A DNA stretch of 64,000 nucleotides, taken from positions 94,950 to 158,949 of the forward strand of contig NZ_MUHF01000007.1 in the NCBI RefSeq assembly GCF_002217435.1, given 5' to 3'. This stretch comes from Flavobacterium reichenbachii (GTDB lineage: Bacteria; Bacteroidota; Bacteroidia; Flavobacteriales; Flavobacteriaceae). The position numbers were made by a program, and so were the translations under genes. The notes beneath the pieces were generated by a model. The model was not told where the DNA came from. It did no database searches and was given only the letters and a program-made list of their open reading frames with translations. How positions within the stretch are numbered: position 1 is the first letter of the stretch; each line of letters begins with the position of its first letter. Positions 9,744 through 19,923 of the stretch are shown here, piece by piece.

Positions 9744-10220
9744 ATGAGAAAAAGAGCGGCAAAGAAAAGACCACTTTTACCAGATCCGAGGTTTAACGAC
9801 CAATTGGTAACACGTTTTGTGAACAACTTAATGTGGGACGGTAAGAAATCTACAGCTTTCAAAGTATTTTATGATGCAATTGACATCATCGAATCTAAAA
9901 AGCAAGATTCAGAAAAATCTTCATTAGAAATTTGGAAAGATGCTTTAACAAACGTTATGCCTCACGTAGAAGTACGTAGTCGTAGAGTAGGTGGAGCTAC
10001 ATTTCAAATTCCAATGCAAATTAGACCAGACAGAAAAATTTCTATGGCAATGAAGTGGTTAATACTTTATTCTAGAAGAAGAAATGAAAAATCTATGGCA
10101 CAACGTTTAGCATCAGAATGTTTAGCTGCTGCTAAAGAAGAAGGTGCTGCGGTTAAGAAAAGAATGGATACTCACAAGATGGCAGAAGCTAACAAAGCTT
10201 TCTCTCACTTTAGATTTTAA
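9744..10220 (+). CDS. rpsG: 30S ribosomal protein S7
   Basis: 158 residues, normal length, MRKRAAKKRPLLPDPRF at the start and the conserved VGGATFQIPMQI segment in the middle. It binds the 3' major domain of 16S rRNA, nucleates the small-subunit head and contacts E-site tRNA. Between rpsL (23 bases) and fusA (10 bases), co-transcribed. Unlike in E. coli, no strong S7 target hairpin is evident in the short rpsL-rpsG gap. Confidence 0.98.
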   Translation: MRKRAAKKRPLLPDPRFNDQLVTRFVNNLMWDGKKSTAFKVFYDAIDIIESKKQDSEKSSLEIWKDALTNVMPHVEVRSRRVGGATFQIPMQIRPDRKISMAMKWLILYSRRRNEKSMAQRLASECLAAAKEEGAAVKKRMDTHKMAEANKAFSHFRF

Positions 10221-10230
10221 TTCGTAAGAA

Positions 10231-12387
10231 ATGGCTAGAGATTTAAAATATACAAGAAATATCGGAATTGCTGCTCACATTGATGCTGGTAAAACAACAA
10301 CAACTGAGCGTATCCTTTTTTATACTGGAAAGTCACATAAAATTGGTGAAGTACACGATGGTGCTGCAACAATGGACTGGATGGCTCAAGAGCAAGAAAG
10401 AGGTATTACAATTACTTCAGCTGCAACTACTTGTGAGTGGAATTTTCCAACTGAGCAAGGTAAAATTTTGCCTGAATCTTTGCCATACCACTTTAATATT
10501 ATTGATACTCCTGGACACGTTGATTTTACTGTAGAGGTAAATCGTTCTCTACGTGTACTTGATGGATTAGTTTTCTTGTTTTCTGCTGTTGATGGTGTTG
10601 AGCCTCAATCAGAAACTAACTGGAGGCTTGCAGATCAGTACAGAGTTCCACGTATGGGATTCGTTAATAAAATGGACCGTCAAGGATCTAACTTTTTGGC
10701 AGTTTGTCAACAAGTTCGTGATATGTTAAAATCAAACGCTGTTGCGATCACTTTGCCAATTGGTGAAGAAAATGATTTTAAAGGTGTTGTGGATTTAGTA
10801 AAAAACCAGGCTATCATTTGGCATGATGCAACTCAAGGGGCGACTTTTGATATTGTTGAAATTCCTGCTGATATGGTTGCTGAAGTTAAAGAATACAGAT
10901 CTATTCTTATTGAAGCAGTTGCTGATTACGATGAAAACCTTTTAGAGAAATTCATGGAAGATGAAAACTCTATTACGGAAGAAGAAATCAACAATGCTTT
11001 AAGAGCTGCTACTATGGATATGGCTATCATCCCGATGATTGCTGGTTCTTCTTTCAAAAACAAAGGAGTTCAATTCATGTTAGATGCAGTTTGTAAATAT
11101 TTGCCTTCTCCAATGGATAAGGAAGGTATTGAAGGAATTCATCCTGATGATGCTGAATTATTAGAAGAAGATCAAACTAAAATCTTGCGTAAGCCAGACG
11201 TAAAAGAGCCTTTTGCTGCTCTAGCATTTAAAATTGCTACTGACCCATTCGTAGGTCGTTTAGCTTTCTTCCGTGCTTACTCTGGACGTTTAGATGCTGG
11301 TTCTTATGTTTTGAACACTCGTTCAGGAAACAAAGAAAGAATTTCTCGTATCTACCAAATGCACGCAAACAAACAAAATCCAATCGAATATATTGAGGCT
11401 GGAGATATTGGGGCTGCTGTTGGATTTAAAGATATTAAAACTGGAGATACATTGTGTGATGAAAAACACCCAATTATTCTTGAGTCTATGAAATTCCCTG
11501 CGCCGGTAATTGGTATTGCAATTGAGCCTAAAACTAAAGCTGACGTTGATAAGATGGGTATGGCTTTGGCTAAATTAGCTGAAGAAGATCCAACATTTAC
11601 TGTTAGAACAGATGAGGCTTCAGGGCAGACTATTATTTCAGGTATGGGTGAGCTTCACTTAGATATCTTGGTAGATCGTATGAAACGTGAATTTAAAGTT
11701 GAAGTAAACCAAGGTGAACCTCAAGTTGAATATAAAGAGGCGTTTACAAGATCTGCAACTCACAGAGAAACTTACAAGAAACAATCAGGAGGTCGTGGTA
11801 AATTCGGTGATATCGTATTTACACTTGAGCCAGCTGATGAAGTTGATGGTAAAGTTCCTGTAGGATTACAGTTTATTAATGCGGTAAAAGGTGGTAACGT
11901 TCCTAAAGAATATATTCCATCTGTAGAAAAAGGTTTCCGTGAAGCTATGAAAACTGGTCCTTTGGCTGGTTATCAAGTGGATAGTTTGAAAGTAACTTTG
12001 ACAGACGGATCTTTCCACCCTGTCGATTCTGATGCTCTTTCTTTTGAGTTAGCGGCTAGAATGGGTTATAGAGAAGTAGCTAAAGCTGCTGGGGCAATTG
12101 TTCTTGAGCCAATCATGAAAATGGAAGTTATTACTCCTGAAGAGAACATGGGAGATATCGTAGGTGATATCAACCGTCGTAGAGGTCAGGTTAATGACAT
12201 GGGTGACAGAAACGGTGCTAAAACTATTAAAGCTGATGTGCCTTTATCAGAAATGTTTGGATATGTAACAACATTAAGAACATTGTCTTCTGGTAGAGCA
12301 ACTTCAACAATGGAGTTTTCTCACTATGCAGAAACACCTTCTAATATTTCAGAAGCTGTAATTAAAAAAGCAAAAGGTAACGCTTAA
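10231..12387 (+). CDS. fusA: Translation elongation factor G
   Basis: 718 residues. The GTPase motifs are in place: G1 AHIDAGKT (15-22), G3 DTPGH (92-96) and G4 NKMD (146-149), with [11 protein letters not shown] as switch I. Domains III-V follow, with [17 protein letters not shown] near the C-terminus. Catalyses GTP-dependent translocation and, with RRF, ribosome recycling. It lies between rpsG and rpsJ; tuf, its usual neighbour in many phyla, is absent here, as is common in Bacteroidota. Confidence 0.98.
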   Translation: MARDLKYTRNIGIAAHIDAGKTTTTERILFYTGKSHKIGEVHDGAATMDWMAQEQERGITITSAATTCEWNFPTEQGKILPESLPYHFNIIDTPGHVDFTVEVNRSLRVLDGLVFLFSAVDGVEPQSETNWRLADQYRVPRMGFVNKMDRQGSNFLAVCQQVRDMLKSNAVAITLPIGEENDFKGVVDLVKNQAIIWHDATQGATFDIVEIPADMVAEVKEYRSILIEAVADYDENLLEKFMEDENSITEEEINNALRAATMDMAIIPMIAGSSFKNKGVQFMLDAVCKYLPSPMDKEGIEGIHPDDAELLEEDQTKILRKPDVKEPFAALAFKIATDPFVGRLAFFRAYSGRLDAGSYVLNTRSGNKERISRIYQMHANKQNPIEYIEAGDIGAAVGFKDIKTGDTLCDEKHPIILESMKFPAPVIGIAIEPKTKADVDKMGMALAKLAEEDPTFTVRTDEASGQTIISGMGELHLDILVDRMKREFKVEVNQGEPQVEYKEAFTRSATHRETYKKQSGGRGKFGDIVFTLEPADEVDGKVPVGLQFINAVKGGNVPKEYIPSVEKGFREAMKTGPLAGYQVDSLKVTLTDGSFHPVDSDALSFELAARMGYREVAKAAGAIVLEPIMKMEVITPEENMGDIVGDINRRRGQVNDMGDRNGAKTIKADVPLSEMFGYVTTLRTLSSGRATSTMEFSHYAETPSNISEAVIKKAKGNA

Positions 12388-12398
12388 TTCTTAAGAAA

Positions 12399-12704
12399 AT
12401 GAGTCAAAAAATCAGAATAAAACTAAAATCTTACGATCACATGTTGGTAGATAAATCTGCTGAAAAGATCGTAAAAACAGTAAAAACTACTGGAGCAGTT
12501 GTAACAGGTCCAATTCCGTTGCCAACTCACAAAAAACTTTTCACTGTATTGCGTTCTCCGCACGTTAACAAAAAAGCGAGAGAGCAATTTGAAGTAATGT
12601 CATACAAGAGATTGATTGATATTTATTCATCTTCATCTAAAACTATTGATGCATTAATGAAACTTGAATTGCCAAGTGGAGTTGAAGTAGAGATTAAAGT
12701 ATAA
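12399..12704 (+). CDS. rpsJ: 30S ribosomal protein S10
   Basis: 101 residues, standard size, [25 protein letters not shown] at the start and [29 protein letters not shown] in the central loop. Structural protein of the 30S head and, as NusE, a partner of NusB in antitermination. Starts 11 bases after fusA and closes the first ribosomal unit: a terminator follows immediately, so here S10 belongs to the str transcript and not to the rplC transcript. Confidence 0.98.
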
Positions 12705-12727
12705 TTTTTTATTATATTTTTTATATA

Positions 12728-12760
12728 AAAAGCGAGACAGAAATGTCTCGCTTTTTTTTG
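12728..12760 (+). terminator. Intrinsic terminator after rpsJ
   Basis: Stem AGCGAGACA (12731-12739), GAAA loop, TGTCTCGCT (12744-12752), then eight T. A textbook terminator that splits the str block from the S10 block. Confidence 0.93.
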
Positions 12761-12761
12761 T

Positions 12762-12996
12762 TCGTTTAAATTTTAAAATTTTTTAAAATTTTATTTGATA
12801 AAGTATTGTTTTGTTTTTAAATCCCTTTTGTTTTGGTGCTTGAGAAGGTTTTTGGTATTGTGGTTTAAGTGATTGTTAAGGCAATGGTTGTTCAGAGTTA
12901 GCGATGTAAAGTTTATTTTTTGAATTCAATAAAATGATTGTGACCAAGGCTTTTGTTCTTTGATTTTGATAATGAGCGATTTAATTTTTGTAACTG
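12762..12996. other. Gene-free spacer between rpsJ terminator and rplC promoter
   Basis: About 235 bases of A/T-rich sequence with no credible open frame, repeat or RNA structure beyond short A/T palindromes near 12770-12795. I see nothing else in it. Confidence 0.6.
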
Positions 12997-13028
12997 TTTG
13001 GTATATTCGATTTTAATGTATACTTTTG
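12997..13028 (+). promoter_or_regulatory. Promoter of the rplC (S10-type) operon
   Basis: TTTG at 12997-13000, a 20-base spacer and TACTTTTG at 13021-13028 match the Flavobacterium consensus. The transcript would start near 13034 with a leader of about 65 bases. Confidence 0.8.
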
Positions 13029-13031
13029 CAC

Positions 13032-13071
13032 TCCCTGTTTGGAAATTTCTGTTATTTTCAAATTGAAGGGA
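13032..13071 (+). promoter_or_regulatory. Imperfect hairpin in the rplC leader
   Basis: TCCCT (13032-13036) pairs with AGGGA (13067-13071), and TTTGGAAA (13038-13045) pairs with TTTTCAAA (13055-13062, one G-U), separated by an internal loop. It lies in the 5' leader of the operon that encodes L3, L4 and L23 and could be an autoregulatory site, by analogy with L4 control in E. coli. No T-run follows. Speculative. Confidence 0.35.
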
Positions 13072-13097
13072 ATTTTAGTAATTAATAATTAATATTT

Positions 13098-13715
13098 ATG
13101 TCTGGGTTAATTGGTAAAAAAATCGGCATGACTAGCATTTTTGATGAAAACGGGAAAAATATTCCTTGTACAGTAATCGAAGCTGGGCCGTGTGTTGTTA
13201 CCCAAGTCAGAACCAAAGGTGTTGACGGGTACGAAGCGTTGCAACTTGGTTTCGATGACAAAAACGAGAAACATTCCACTAAAGCGGCTTTAGGTCACTT
13301 TAAAAAAGCTGGAACTGTTGCTAAGAAAAAAGTCGTTGAATTTCAAGATTTTGCAACTGAACAAAAATTAGGGGATCTTATTGATGTTTCTATTTTTGCT
13401 GAAGGAGAATTTGTAGATGTACAAGGTGTGTCTAAAGGTAAAGGTTTTCAAGGGGTTGTTAAACGTCACGGATTTGGTGGTGTTGGACAAGCAACTCACG
13501 GTCAACACAACCGTTTAAGAGCGCCAGGTTCTGTAGGAGCTTCTTCTTATCCATCTAGAGTATTCAAAGGAATGCGTATGGCTGGAAGAATGGGAGGAGA
13601 CAATGTAAAAGTTCAAAACCTTAGAGTTTTAAAAGTGGTTGCTGAAAAGAACCTACTTGTTATTAAAGGATGTGTTCCTGGACATAAAAACTCTTATGTA
13701 ATCATTCAGAAGTAA
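13098..13715 (+). CDS. rplC: 50S ribosomal protein L3
   Basis: 205 residues, full length, [19 protein letters not shown] at the start. The extended central loop ([20 protein letters not shown]) reaches toward the peptidyl-transferase centre and carries the Gln methylated by PrmB in other bacteria. An early 23S assembly protein. First gene of the second ribosomal transcript; its stop overlaps the rplD start by one base (TAATG), implying translational coupling. Confidence 0.98.
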   Translation: MSGLIGKKIGMTSIFDENGKNIPCTVIEAGPCVVTQVRTKGVDGYEALQLGFDDKNEKHSTKAALGHFKKAGTVAKKKVVEFQDFATEQKLGDLIDVSIFAEGEFVDVQGVSKGKGFQGVVKRHGFGGVGQATHGQHNRLRAPGSVGASSYPSRVFKGMRMAGRMGGDNVKVQNLRVLKVVAEKNLLVIKGCVPGHKNSYVIIQK

Positions 13716-14344
13716 TGGAAGTAAAAGTATTAGATTTCAACGGAAAAGATACTGGTAGAAAAGTTCAACTTTCTGATTCAGTATTCGCAATTGAACCAAA
13801 CAATCACGCTGTATACCTTGATGTAAAGCAATATCTTGCTAATCAAAGACAAGGAACTCACAAAGCTAAAGAAAGAGCTGAAGTGACGGGAAGTACACGT
13901 AAGATTAAAAAACAAAAGGGGACTGGTACAGCTCGTGCGGGAAGTATCAAAAATCCATTGTTTAAAGGTGGTGGAACAATTTTTGGGCCAAGACCAAGAA
14001 GCTATTCATTTAAATTGAATAAAGCGGTAAAAAGATTGGCTAGAAAATCAGCTTTCTCAATCAAAGCAAAAGAGGCGAATATTATCGTTCTTGAAGACTT
14101 TAATTTTGAAGCGCCAAACACTAAAAATTTCATTAACGTTTTGAAAGCTTTAGGGTTAGAAAATAAAAAATCTCTATTTGTGTTGGGAGAGTCAAATAAA
14201 AATGTATATTTGTCGTCACGCAATTTAAAGGCTTCTAATGTCGTAACTAGCTCAGAATTAAGCACTTACGCTATTTTAAACACTAATAATTTAGTGCTTT
14301 TAGAAGGTTCTTTGGAGTTAATCGAAGAAAATTTAAGCAAATAA
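13715..14344 (+). CDS. rplD: 50S ribosomal protein L4
   Basis: 209 residues. The internal loop [23 protein letters not shown] lines the peptide exit tunnel, and [19 protein letters not shown] follows. In E. coli L4 also represses its own operon; a leader hairpin upstream of rplC (13032-13071) would be the place to look for that here. Overlaps rplC by one base; rplW starts 7 bases later. Confidence 0.97.
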   Translation: MEVKVLDFNGKDTGRKVQLSDSVFAIEPNNHAVYLDVKQYLANQRQGTHKAKERAEVTGSTRKIKKQKGTGTARAGSIKNPLFKGGGTIFGPRPRSYSFKLNKAVKRLARKSAFSIKAKEANIIVLEDFNFEAPNTKNFINVLKALGLENKKSLFVLGESNKNVYLSSRNLKASNVVTSSELSTYAILNTNNLVLLEGSLELIEENLSK

Positions 14345-14351
14345 TAGGAAT

Positions 14352-14642
14352 ATGAGCATCATAATTAGACCTATAGTAACAGAGAAAGTAACCAAAGAAA
14401 GTGAAGTTTTAAACCGCTTCGGATTCGTTGTTGACAAAAAAGCAAACAAAGTTCAAATTAAGAAAGCTGTTGAAGCTGCTTATGGAGTAACTATCGTTTC
14501 AGTTAACACGATGAACGTAAGACCGGATAGAACTACTAAATACACTAAAAGTGGTTTAATCAGTGGAAAGACAAATGCAATCAAAAAAGCAATTGTTCAA
14601 GTACAAGAAGGAGAAACAATTGATTTTTACAACAATATCTAA
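14352..14642 (+). CDS. rplW: 50S ribosomal protein L23
   Basis: 96 residues, MSIIIRPIVTEKVTKESE at the start, as expected for L23. It sits at the tunnel exit and docks trigger factor and SRP. The conserved VNTMNVRPDRTTKYTKSGL loop is present. Between rplD and rplB with 7- and 9-base gaps. Confidence 0.97.
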   Translation: MSIIIRPIVTEKVTKESEVLNRFGFVVDKKANKVQIKKAVEAAYGVTIVSVNTMNVRPDRTTKYTKSGLISGKTNAIKKAIVQVQEGETIDFYNNI

Positions 14643-14651
14643 GATAGAAAA

Positions 14652-15476
14652 ATGTCAGTAAGAAAATTAAAACCTATTACCCCAGGTCAGCGATTTAGAG
14701 TTGTGAATGGTTATGACGCTATTACAACTGATAAGCCGGAACGCTCTTTGATAGCGCCGATAAAAAACTCTGGAGGTAGAAATAGTCAAGGAAAGATGAC
14801 CATGCGTTATACGGGTGGTGGTCACAAGCAGAGATATCGTATTATTGATTTCAAAAGAACTAAAGACGGAATTCCGGCTACTGTGAAATCAATCGAATAC
14901 GATCCAAATCGTACTGCATTTATTGCTTTATTAGCTTATGCTGATGGAGAAAAAACTTATGTTATTGCTCAAAACGGATTGAAAGTTGGTCAGAAATTAG
15001 TTTCTGGTCCAGAATCTCAACCTGAAATTGGTAATACATTGCCTTTAAGCAGAATTCCTTTAGGAACTGTTATTTCTTGTATTGAGTTACGTCCTGGTCA
15101 AGGTGCGGTAATCGCTCGTTCAGCTGGAACATTTGCTCAATTAATGGCAAGAGATGGAAAATATGCTACAATTAAAATGCCATCTGGTGAAACAAGATTA
15201 ATCTTGTTAACTTGTTCGGCTACAATTGGAGCTGTTTCTAATTCAGACCACCAATTAGTTGTATCAGGAAAAGCTGGTAGAACAAGATGGTTAGGAAGAA
15301 GACCTAGAACAAGACCTGTTGCAATGAACCCTGTTGATCACCCAATGGGTGGTGGAGAAGGACGTTCTTCTGGTGGACATCCACGTTCAAGAAATGGAAT
15401 ACCAGCAAAAGGTTATAGAACTCGTTCTAAGAAAAACCCGAGTAACAAGTATATCGTAGAACGTAGAAAGAAATAA
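14652..15476 (+). CDS. rplB: 50S ribosomal protein L2
   Basis: 274 residues, normal length. Contains the RNA-binding [14 protein letters not shown] start, [15 protein letters not shown] in the SH3-like core and the C-terminal [21 protein letters not shown] segment, whose histidine lies near the peptidyl-transferase centre. Required for subunit association. Gap of 6 bases to rpsS. Confidence 0.98.
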   Translation: MSVRKLKPITPGQRFRVVNGYDAITTDKPERSLIAPIKNSGGRNSQGKMTMRYTGGGHKQRYRIIDFKRTKDGIPATVKSIEYDPNRTAFIALLAYADGEKTYVIAQNGLKVGQKLVSGPESQPEIGNTLPLSRIPLGTVISCIELRPGQGAVIARSAGTFAQLMARDGKYATIKMPSGETRLILLTCSATIGAVSNSDHQLVVSGKAGRTRWLGRRPRTRPVAMNPVDHPMGGGEGRSSGGHPRSRNGIPAKGYRTRSKKNPSNKYIVERRKK

Positions 15477-15482
15477 TAAGAT

Positions 15483-15761
15483 ATGGCACGTTCATTAAAA
15501 AAAGGACCTTTCGTTCATTATAAGTTAGACAAGAAAGTTCAGGAAAACGTAGAAAGTGGTAAAAATAGTGTAGTTAAGACTTGGTCTAGAGCTTCTATGA
15601 TTACTCCAGATTTCGTTGGGCAAACTATCGCAGTTCATAACGGTCGTCAATTTGTACCAGTTTACGTAACAGAAAACATGGTAGGTCACAAATTAGGAGA
15701 GTTTTCACCAACTAGATCTTTTAGAGGTCATGCTGGAGCAAAAAATAAAGGTAAAAAATAA
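15483..15761 (+). CDS. rpsS: 30S ribosomal protein S19
   Basis: 92 residues, [19 protein letters not shown] at the start and [19 protein letters not shown] at the end, both diagnostic. Binds the 30S head with S13 and contacts the A-site finger. Tightly packed between rplB and rplV (6-base gaps). Confidence 0.98.
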
Positions 15762-15767
15762 GAAGCA

Positions 15768-16181
15768 ATGGGAGTTCGTAAAAGAGAAACAGCAGATGCG
15801 AGAAAAGAGGCTAATAAGTCTATTGCTTTCGCAAAATTGAATAACTGCCCTACTTCACCTAGAAAAATGCGCTTAGTAGCGGACTTGGTAAGAGGTCAGA
15901 AGGTAGAAAGAGCACTTAACATCTTAAGATTCAGTTCTAAAGAAGCTTCAAGAAAATTAGAAAAACTATTATTATCTGCAATCAACAACTGGGAGCAAAA
16001 AAATAGTGAAGGTAATTTAGAAGAAGCTGGATTATTTGTTAAAGAGATCAGAGTAGATGGTGGAATGATGTTGAAAAGACTTCGTCCAGCTCCACAAGGT
16101 CGTGCACACAGAATAAGAAAACGTTCTAATCACGTAACAATCGTGCTTGGAGCTATCAATAACACACAAAGCAATTCTTAA
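15768..16181 (+). CDS. rplV: 50S ribosomal protein L22
   Basis: 137 residues, slightly long because of a short charged N-terminal extension ([18 protein letters not shown]). Contains the [19 protein letters not shown] core and the tunnel hairpin [18 protein letters not shown], the macrolide-relevant loop, with no insertion or deletion apparent. Five bases before rpsC. Confidence 0.97.
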
Positions 16182-16186
16182 GCAGC

Positions 16187-16948
16187 ATGGGACAAAAGAC
16201 AAATCCAATTGGAAATAGACTTGGTATCATCAGAGGGTGGGACTCAAACTGGTATGGTGGAAATGATTACGGTGATAAACTTGCCGAAGATCACAAGATC
16301 AGAAAGTACATCCACGCTCGTTTATCAAAAGCTAGTGTATCAAAAGTAATCATCGAGAGAACTTTGAAACTTGTAACCGTTACTATCACTACAGCTAGAC
16401 CTGGTATCATTATCGGAAAAGGCGGACAAGAGGTAGACAAGTTAAAAGAAGAACTTAAGAAAGTTACTGACAAAGAGGTTCAAATTAACATCTTTGAAAT
16501 TAAAAGACCTGAGTTAGATGCTTATCTTGTGGCGACAAGCATCGCTCGTCAAATCGAAAGCCGTATTTCTTACAGACGTGCAATCAAAATGGCTATTGCT
16601 GCTTCTATGCGTATGAACGCTGAAGGTATCAAAGTTTTGATTTCTGGTCGTTTGAATGGTGCTGAGATGGCGCGTTCAGAAGGTTTCAAAGAAGGTAGAA
16701 TTCCTCTATCAACTTTCAGAGCTGATATTGATTATGCTTTGGCTGAAGCTCACACTACTTACGGTAGAATGGGTATCAAAGTATGGATCATGAAAGGTGA
16801 AGTTTATGGAAAGAGAGATCTTTCTCCGCTTGCAGGAATGGATAAAAAACAATCTGGAACTGGTGGTGGTAAAGGTGGCGATTCTCCAAGAGGAGACAGA
16901 AAGCCCTTTAATAAAGGTGGAAAACCAGACGCTCGTAAAAGAAAGTAA
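16187..16948 (+). CDS. rpsC: 30S ribosomal protein S3
   Basis: 253 residues. The type-II KH domain with [18 protein letters not shown] (GKGG 77-80) and the C-terminal domain ([36 protein letters not shown]) are both present. A Gly/Lys-rich tail of about 35 residues follows, common in this phylum. S3 lines the mRNA entry tunnel. 19 bases before rplP. Confidence 0.98.
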   Translation: MGQKTNPIGNRLGIIRGWDSNWYGGNDYGDKLAEDHKIRKYIHARLSKASVSKVIIERTLKLVTVTITTARPGIIIGKGGQEVDKLKEELKKVTDKEVQINIFEIKRPELDAYLVATSIARQIESRISYRRAIKMAIAASMRMNAEGIKVLISGRLNGAEMARSEGFKEGRIPLSTFRADIDYALAEAHTTYGRMGIKVWIMKGEVYGKRDLSPLAGMDKKQSGTGGGKGGDSPRGDRKPFNKGGKPDARKRK

Positions 16949-16967
16949 ATTTTTAAACTAAAGAAAA

Positions 16968-17393
16968 ATGTTACAGCCTAAAAGAACAAAATACCGTAAG
17001 GTACAAAAAGGTAAAATGAAAGGTAACTCTCAAAGAGGGCATGAACTTTCTAATGGAATGTTTGGTATTAAATCTGTACATGAAGATGGAATGTTCTTAA
17101 CCTCTCGTCAAATCGAAGCTGCGCGTATCGCTGCAACTCGTTTCATGAAGAGAGAAGGACAATTATGGATCAAAATATTTCCAGACAAACCAATTACTAA
17201 GAAGCCTCTTGAGGTACGTATGGGTAAAGGTAAAGGTGCCGTTGAATATTGGGCTGCCGTTGTTAAACCCGGAAGAATTATGTTTGAAGTTGGAGGAGTT
17301 CCTTTATCAGTTGCAAAAGAGGCTTTACGTCTTGCAGCTCAAAAGCTTCCAGTAAAAACTAAATTCGTCGTTGCTAGAGATTTCGAAGCATAA
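16968..17393 (+). CDS. rplP: 50S ribosomal protein L16
   Basis: 141 residues, [19 protein letters not shown] at the start, [17 protein letters not shown] and [21 protein letters not shown] in the core. Contacts the A- and P-site tRNA elbows. Typical length and position between rpsC and rpmC. Confidence 0.98.
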   Translation: MLQPKRTKYRKVQKGKMKGNSQRGHELSNGMFGIKSVHEDGMFLTSRQIEAARIAATRFMKREGQLWIKIFPDKPITKKPLEVRMGKGKGAVEYWAAVVKPGRIMFEVGGVPLSVAKEALRLAAQKLPVKTKFVVARDFEA

Positions 17394-17406
17394 TTTATAT
17401 TATATT

Positions 17407-17598
17407 ATGAAACAATCAGAAATAAAAGATCTTTCTGCAGCGGAGTTGCAAGAAAAACTTAGTCAAACTAAGAAAGTATATGCTGACCTAAAAATGGCTC
17501 ACGCTGTATCTCCAATTGCAAATCCACTTCAAATTAGAAGTGTAAGAAGAACAGTTGCGAGATTAGCTACAGAGTTAACTAAAAGAGAGTTACAATAA
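17407..17598 (+). CDS. rpmC: 50S ribosomal protein L29
   Basis: 63 residues from the ATG at 17407 (MKQSEIKDLSAAELQEKL). An earlier in-frame ATG at 17371 lies inside rplP and is not needed. Two-helix coiled-coil protein near the tunnel exit. The segment HAVSPIANPLQIRSVRRTVARL is the conserved second helix. Confidence 0.96.
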   Translation: MKQSEIKDLSAAELQEKLSQTKKVYADLKMAHAVSPIANPLQIRSVRRTVARLATELTKRELQ

Positions 17599-17615
17599 TT
17601 GTATTCTGCTGAAAG

Positions 17616-17876
17616 ATGGAAGAAAAAAGAAATTTAAGAAAAGAAAGAATTGGTGTTGTTACTTCAAATAAAATGGATAAATCTATTGTTATTGCTGAAG
17701 TAAGAAAAGTAAAACACCCATTATACGGTAAGTTCGTGTTGAAAACTAAGAAATATGTTGCACACGACGAAACAAACGACTGTAACATTGGAGATACTGT
17801 AAGAATTAGCGAAACGCGTCCTTTAAGTAAAACAAAATGTTGGAGATTAGTTGAAATCTTAGAAAGAGCTAAATAA
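17616..17876 (+). CDS. rpsQ: 30S ribosomal protein S17
   Basis: 86 residues, [21 protein letters not shown] at the start and [20 protein letters not shown] at the end, the S17 OB-fold signature. Primary 16S binder. Two bases before rplN. Confidence 0.97.
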   Translation: MEEKRNLRKERIGVVTSNKMDKSIVIAEVRKVKHPLYGKFVLKTKKYVAHDETNDCNIGDTVRISETRPLSKTKCWRLVEILERAK

Positions 17877-17878
17877 TT

Positions 17879-18247
17879 ATGGTACAACAGGAATCAAGAC
17901 TAAAAGTAGCAGATAACACGGGAGCAAAAGAAGTTTTAACTATCCGTGTTTTAGGAGGTACCAAAAGAAGGTATGCCTCTGTTGGTGACAAGATTGTAGT
18001 ATCTATTAAAGATGCAACTCCTAACGGGAACGTTAAGAAAGGAGCTGTTTCAACTGCAGTTGTTGTACGTACCAAAAAAGAAGTGAGAAGAGCTGATGGT
18101 TCTTATATCCGTTTCGATGATAATGCATGTGTTCTTTTGAACGCTGCAGGGGAAATGAGAGGAACTCGTGTTTTTGGTCCGGTAGCAAGAGAACTTCGTG
18201 AAAAACAATTCATGAAAATTGTATCATTAGCACCAGAAGTGCTTTAA
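17879..18247 (+). CDS. rplN: 50S ribosomal protein L14
   Basis: 122 residues, the exact family length. [20 protein letters not shown] at the start and [28 protein letters not shown] in the core. Forms part of intersubunit bridges and the RsfS docking site. Only 2 bases after rpsQ. Confidence 0.98.
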
Positions 18248-18258
18248 TTCGTTTTAAG

Positions 18259-18573
18259 ATGATAAAGCTAAAAATAAAATCAGGAGATATCGTAAGAGTT
18301 ATTGCTGGAGACCATAAAGGTGCTGAAGGTAAAGTATTACGTGTTTACCGTGAGAAAAATAAAGCGATAGTTGAAGGTGTAAACATGGTTTCGAAACATA
18401 CAAAACCAAGTGCTAAAAACCCTCAAGGTGGTATCGTTAAGAAAGAAGCTTCTATACAAATATCTAACATTTCACTAATTGATCCTAAAACTAAGGAAAC
18501 AACTAGAGTTGGTATTAGAGTAGAAGGAGATAAGAAAGTAAGATTTTCAAAAAAATCTAATCAAGTACTATAG
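18259..18573 (+). CDS. rplX: 50S ribosomal protein L24
   Basis: 104 residues with a KOW motif ([21 protein letters not shown]) and [24 protein letters not shown], both L24 signatures. An assembly initiator at the 5' end of 23S rRNA. Two bases before rplE. Confidence 0.97.
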   Translation: MIKLKIKSGDIVRVIAGDHKGAEGKVLRVYREKNKAIVEGVNMVSKHTKPSAKNPQGGIVKKEASIQISNISLIDPKTKETTRVGIRVEGDKKVRFSKKSNQVL

Positions 18574-18575
18574 TA

Positions 18576-19127
18576 ATGGCATATACACCTAGACTAAAAG
18601 AAGAATATAAGAGTAGAGTAATCTCTGCTCTTAAAGAGGAATTCGGATATACAAACGTAATGCAAGTTCCAAAATTGGAAAAAATCGTTTTGAGCCGTGG
18701 AGTTGGTGCAGCTGTATCTGATAAAAAACTTATTGACTATGCAGTTGATGAGTTAACAAAGATCACTGGACAAAAAGCAGTATCTACAATATCAAAGAAA
18801 GACGTTGCGTCATTCAAATTGAGAAAAGGGATGCCTATTGGAGCAAAAGTTACTTTACGTGGTGAAAGAATGTATGAGTTTTTAGATAGACTTATTACTT
18901 CTGCTTTACCACGCGTTAGAGATTTTAGTGGTATCAAAGCTACAGGTTTTGACGGAAGAGGTAATTACAATCTTGGAGTTTTAGAGCAAATCATTTTCCC
19001 AGAAATTGATATTGATAAAGTAAATAAAATTTCAGGAATGGATATTACTTTTGTAACTACTGCAAAAACAGACAAAGAGGCAAAGTCATTATTGGCTGAA
19101 TTAGGTTTACCTTTTAAAAAGAATTAA
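18576..19127 (+). CDS. rplE: 50S ribosomal protein L5
   Basis: 183 residues, full length: [44 protein letters not shown] start, [26 protein letters not shown] in the middle and [20 protein letters not shown] at the end. Binds 5S rRNA and bridges to S13. Three bases before rpsN. Confidence 0.97.
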   Translation: MAYTPRLKEEYKSRVISALKEEFGYTNVMQVPKLEKIVLSRGVGAAVSDKKLIDYAVDELTKITGQKAVSTISKKDVASFKLRKGMPIGAKVTLRGERMYEFLDRLITSALPRVRDFSGIKATGFDGRGNYNLGVLEQIIFPEIDIDKVNKISGMDITFVTTAKTDKEAKSLLAELGLPFKKN

Positions 19128-19130
19128 GAC

Positions 19131-19400
19131 ATGGCTAAAGAATCAATGAAAGCCCGTGAGGTGAAAAGAGAGAAAACGGTAGCTAAGTACGCTGAAAAAA
19201 GAAAAGCTTTATTAGAAGCTGGAGATTATGAAGGCTTACAAAAATTACCTAAAAATGCTTCACCAGTTCGTTTACACAATCGTTGTAAATTAACAGGTAG
19301 ACCTAGAGGTTATATCCGTCAATTCGGTATTTCACGTGTAACTTTCCGTGAAATGGCTAATAATGGATTAATTCCAGGAGTTAAAAAAGCATCTTGGTAA
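19131..19400 (+). CDS. rpsN: 30S ribosomal protein S14 (zinc-independent form)
   Basis: 89 residues, the long form without the CxxC...CxxC zinc ribbon; a single Cys remains in [27 protein letters not shown]. Binds the 30S head. Last gene before a 105-base gap holding an internal promoter and hairpin, so transcript boundaries may fall here. Confidence 0.97.
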   Translation: MAKESMKAREVKREKTVAKYAEKRKALLEAGDYEGLQKLPKNASPVRLHNRCKLTGRPRGYIRQFGISRVTFREMANNGLIPGVKKASW

Positions 19401-19424
19401 TCTGGTAATAAGTTATTACTTTTG
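19394..19424 (+). promoter_or_regulatory. Internal promoter ahead of rpsH
   Basis: TTG (19394-19396), a 20-base spacer and TACTTTTG (19417-19424) match the Flavobacterium consensus. The TTG lies inside the last codons of rpsN. The start of transcription would be near 19430, with a leader of about 75 bases containing the hairpin at 19457-19481. Confidence 0.7.
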
Positions 19425-19456
19425 CAAACCAAAAAATAATTTTAATTGATTAAAGG

Positions 19457-19481
19457 TTCAGGAAGCAAAGTGCTTCCTGAA
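19457..19481 (+). promoter_or_regulatory. Perfect hairpin in the rpsH leader
   Basis: TTCAGGAAGCA (19457-19467) pairs perfectly with TGCTTCCTGAA (19471-19481) around a 3-base loop. It is followed by AAAACCG and not a T-run, so it does not look like a terminator. It begins 25 bases before the rpsH ATG and could act in autoregulation, RNA stability or as an RNase site. Confidence 0.55.
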
Positions 19482-19505
19482 AACCGTAATCGCAATCAAA
19501 TACAT

Positions 19506-19904
19506 ATGTATACAGATCCTATTGCAGATTATTTGACTAGAGTTCGTAACGCTGTGGCTGCAAACCACAAAGTTGTTGAGATTCCGGCATCTAATCTAAA
19601 AAAAGAAATAACTAAGATCTTATTTGATCAAGGTTACATCTTAAGTTACAAATTTGAAACGACAACTGTTCAGGGGTCTATCAAAATTGCTTTGAAGTAT
19701 GATAAAGATACTAAAGAGCCGGTAATTAAAGATATCCAAAGAATTAGTAAACCTGGTTTACGTAAGTACGCAGGTGCTGCCAAATTACCTAGAATCCTTA
19801 ACGGATTAGGAATTGCTATTGTTTCTACATCAAAAGGTTTGATGACAGGAAAACAAGCTAAGCAATTAAATGTAGGTGGTGAAGTAATTTGTTACGTATA
19901 CTAA
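19506..19904 (+). CDS. rpsH: 30S ribosomal protein S8
   Basis: 132 residues from the ATG at 19506 (MYTDPIADYLTRVRNA), the universal S8 start. The frame is open back to 19446, but that part encodes the leader hairpin and is not conserved. The C-terminus (GLGIAIVSTSKGLMTGKQAKQLNVGGEVICYVY) is the rRNA-binding part. In E. coli S8 is the repressor of the spc operon; a promoter and a hairpin lie directly upstream here. Confidence 0.97.
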   Translation: MYTDPIADYLTRVRNAVAANHKVVEIPASNLKKEITKILFDQGYILSYKFETTTVQGSIKIALKYDKDTKEPVIKDIQRISKPGLRKYAGAAKLPRILNGLGIAIVSTSKGLMTGKQAKQLNVGGEVICYVY

Positions 19905-19923
19905 TTTTAAACACTAGATAAAG

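Noticed and set aside
12762..12996. Small gene or RNA in the rpsJ-rplC spacer
   Set aside because: No open frame with a credible start and no convincing structure; only A/T-rich sequence.
19446..19505. N-terminal extension of rpsH
   Set aside because: These bases form a perfect hairpin in the leader and the S8 family starts at MYTDPIADYL (19506).
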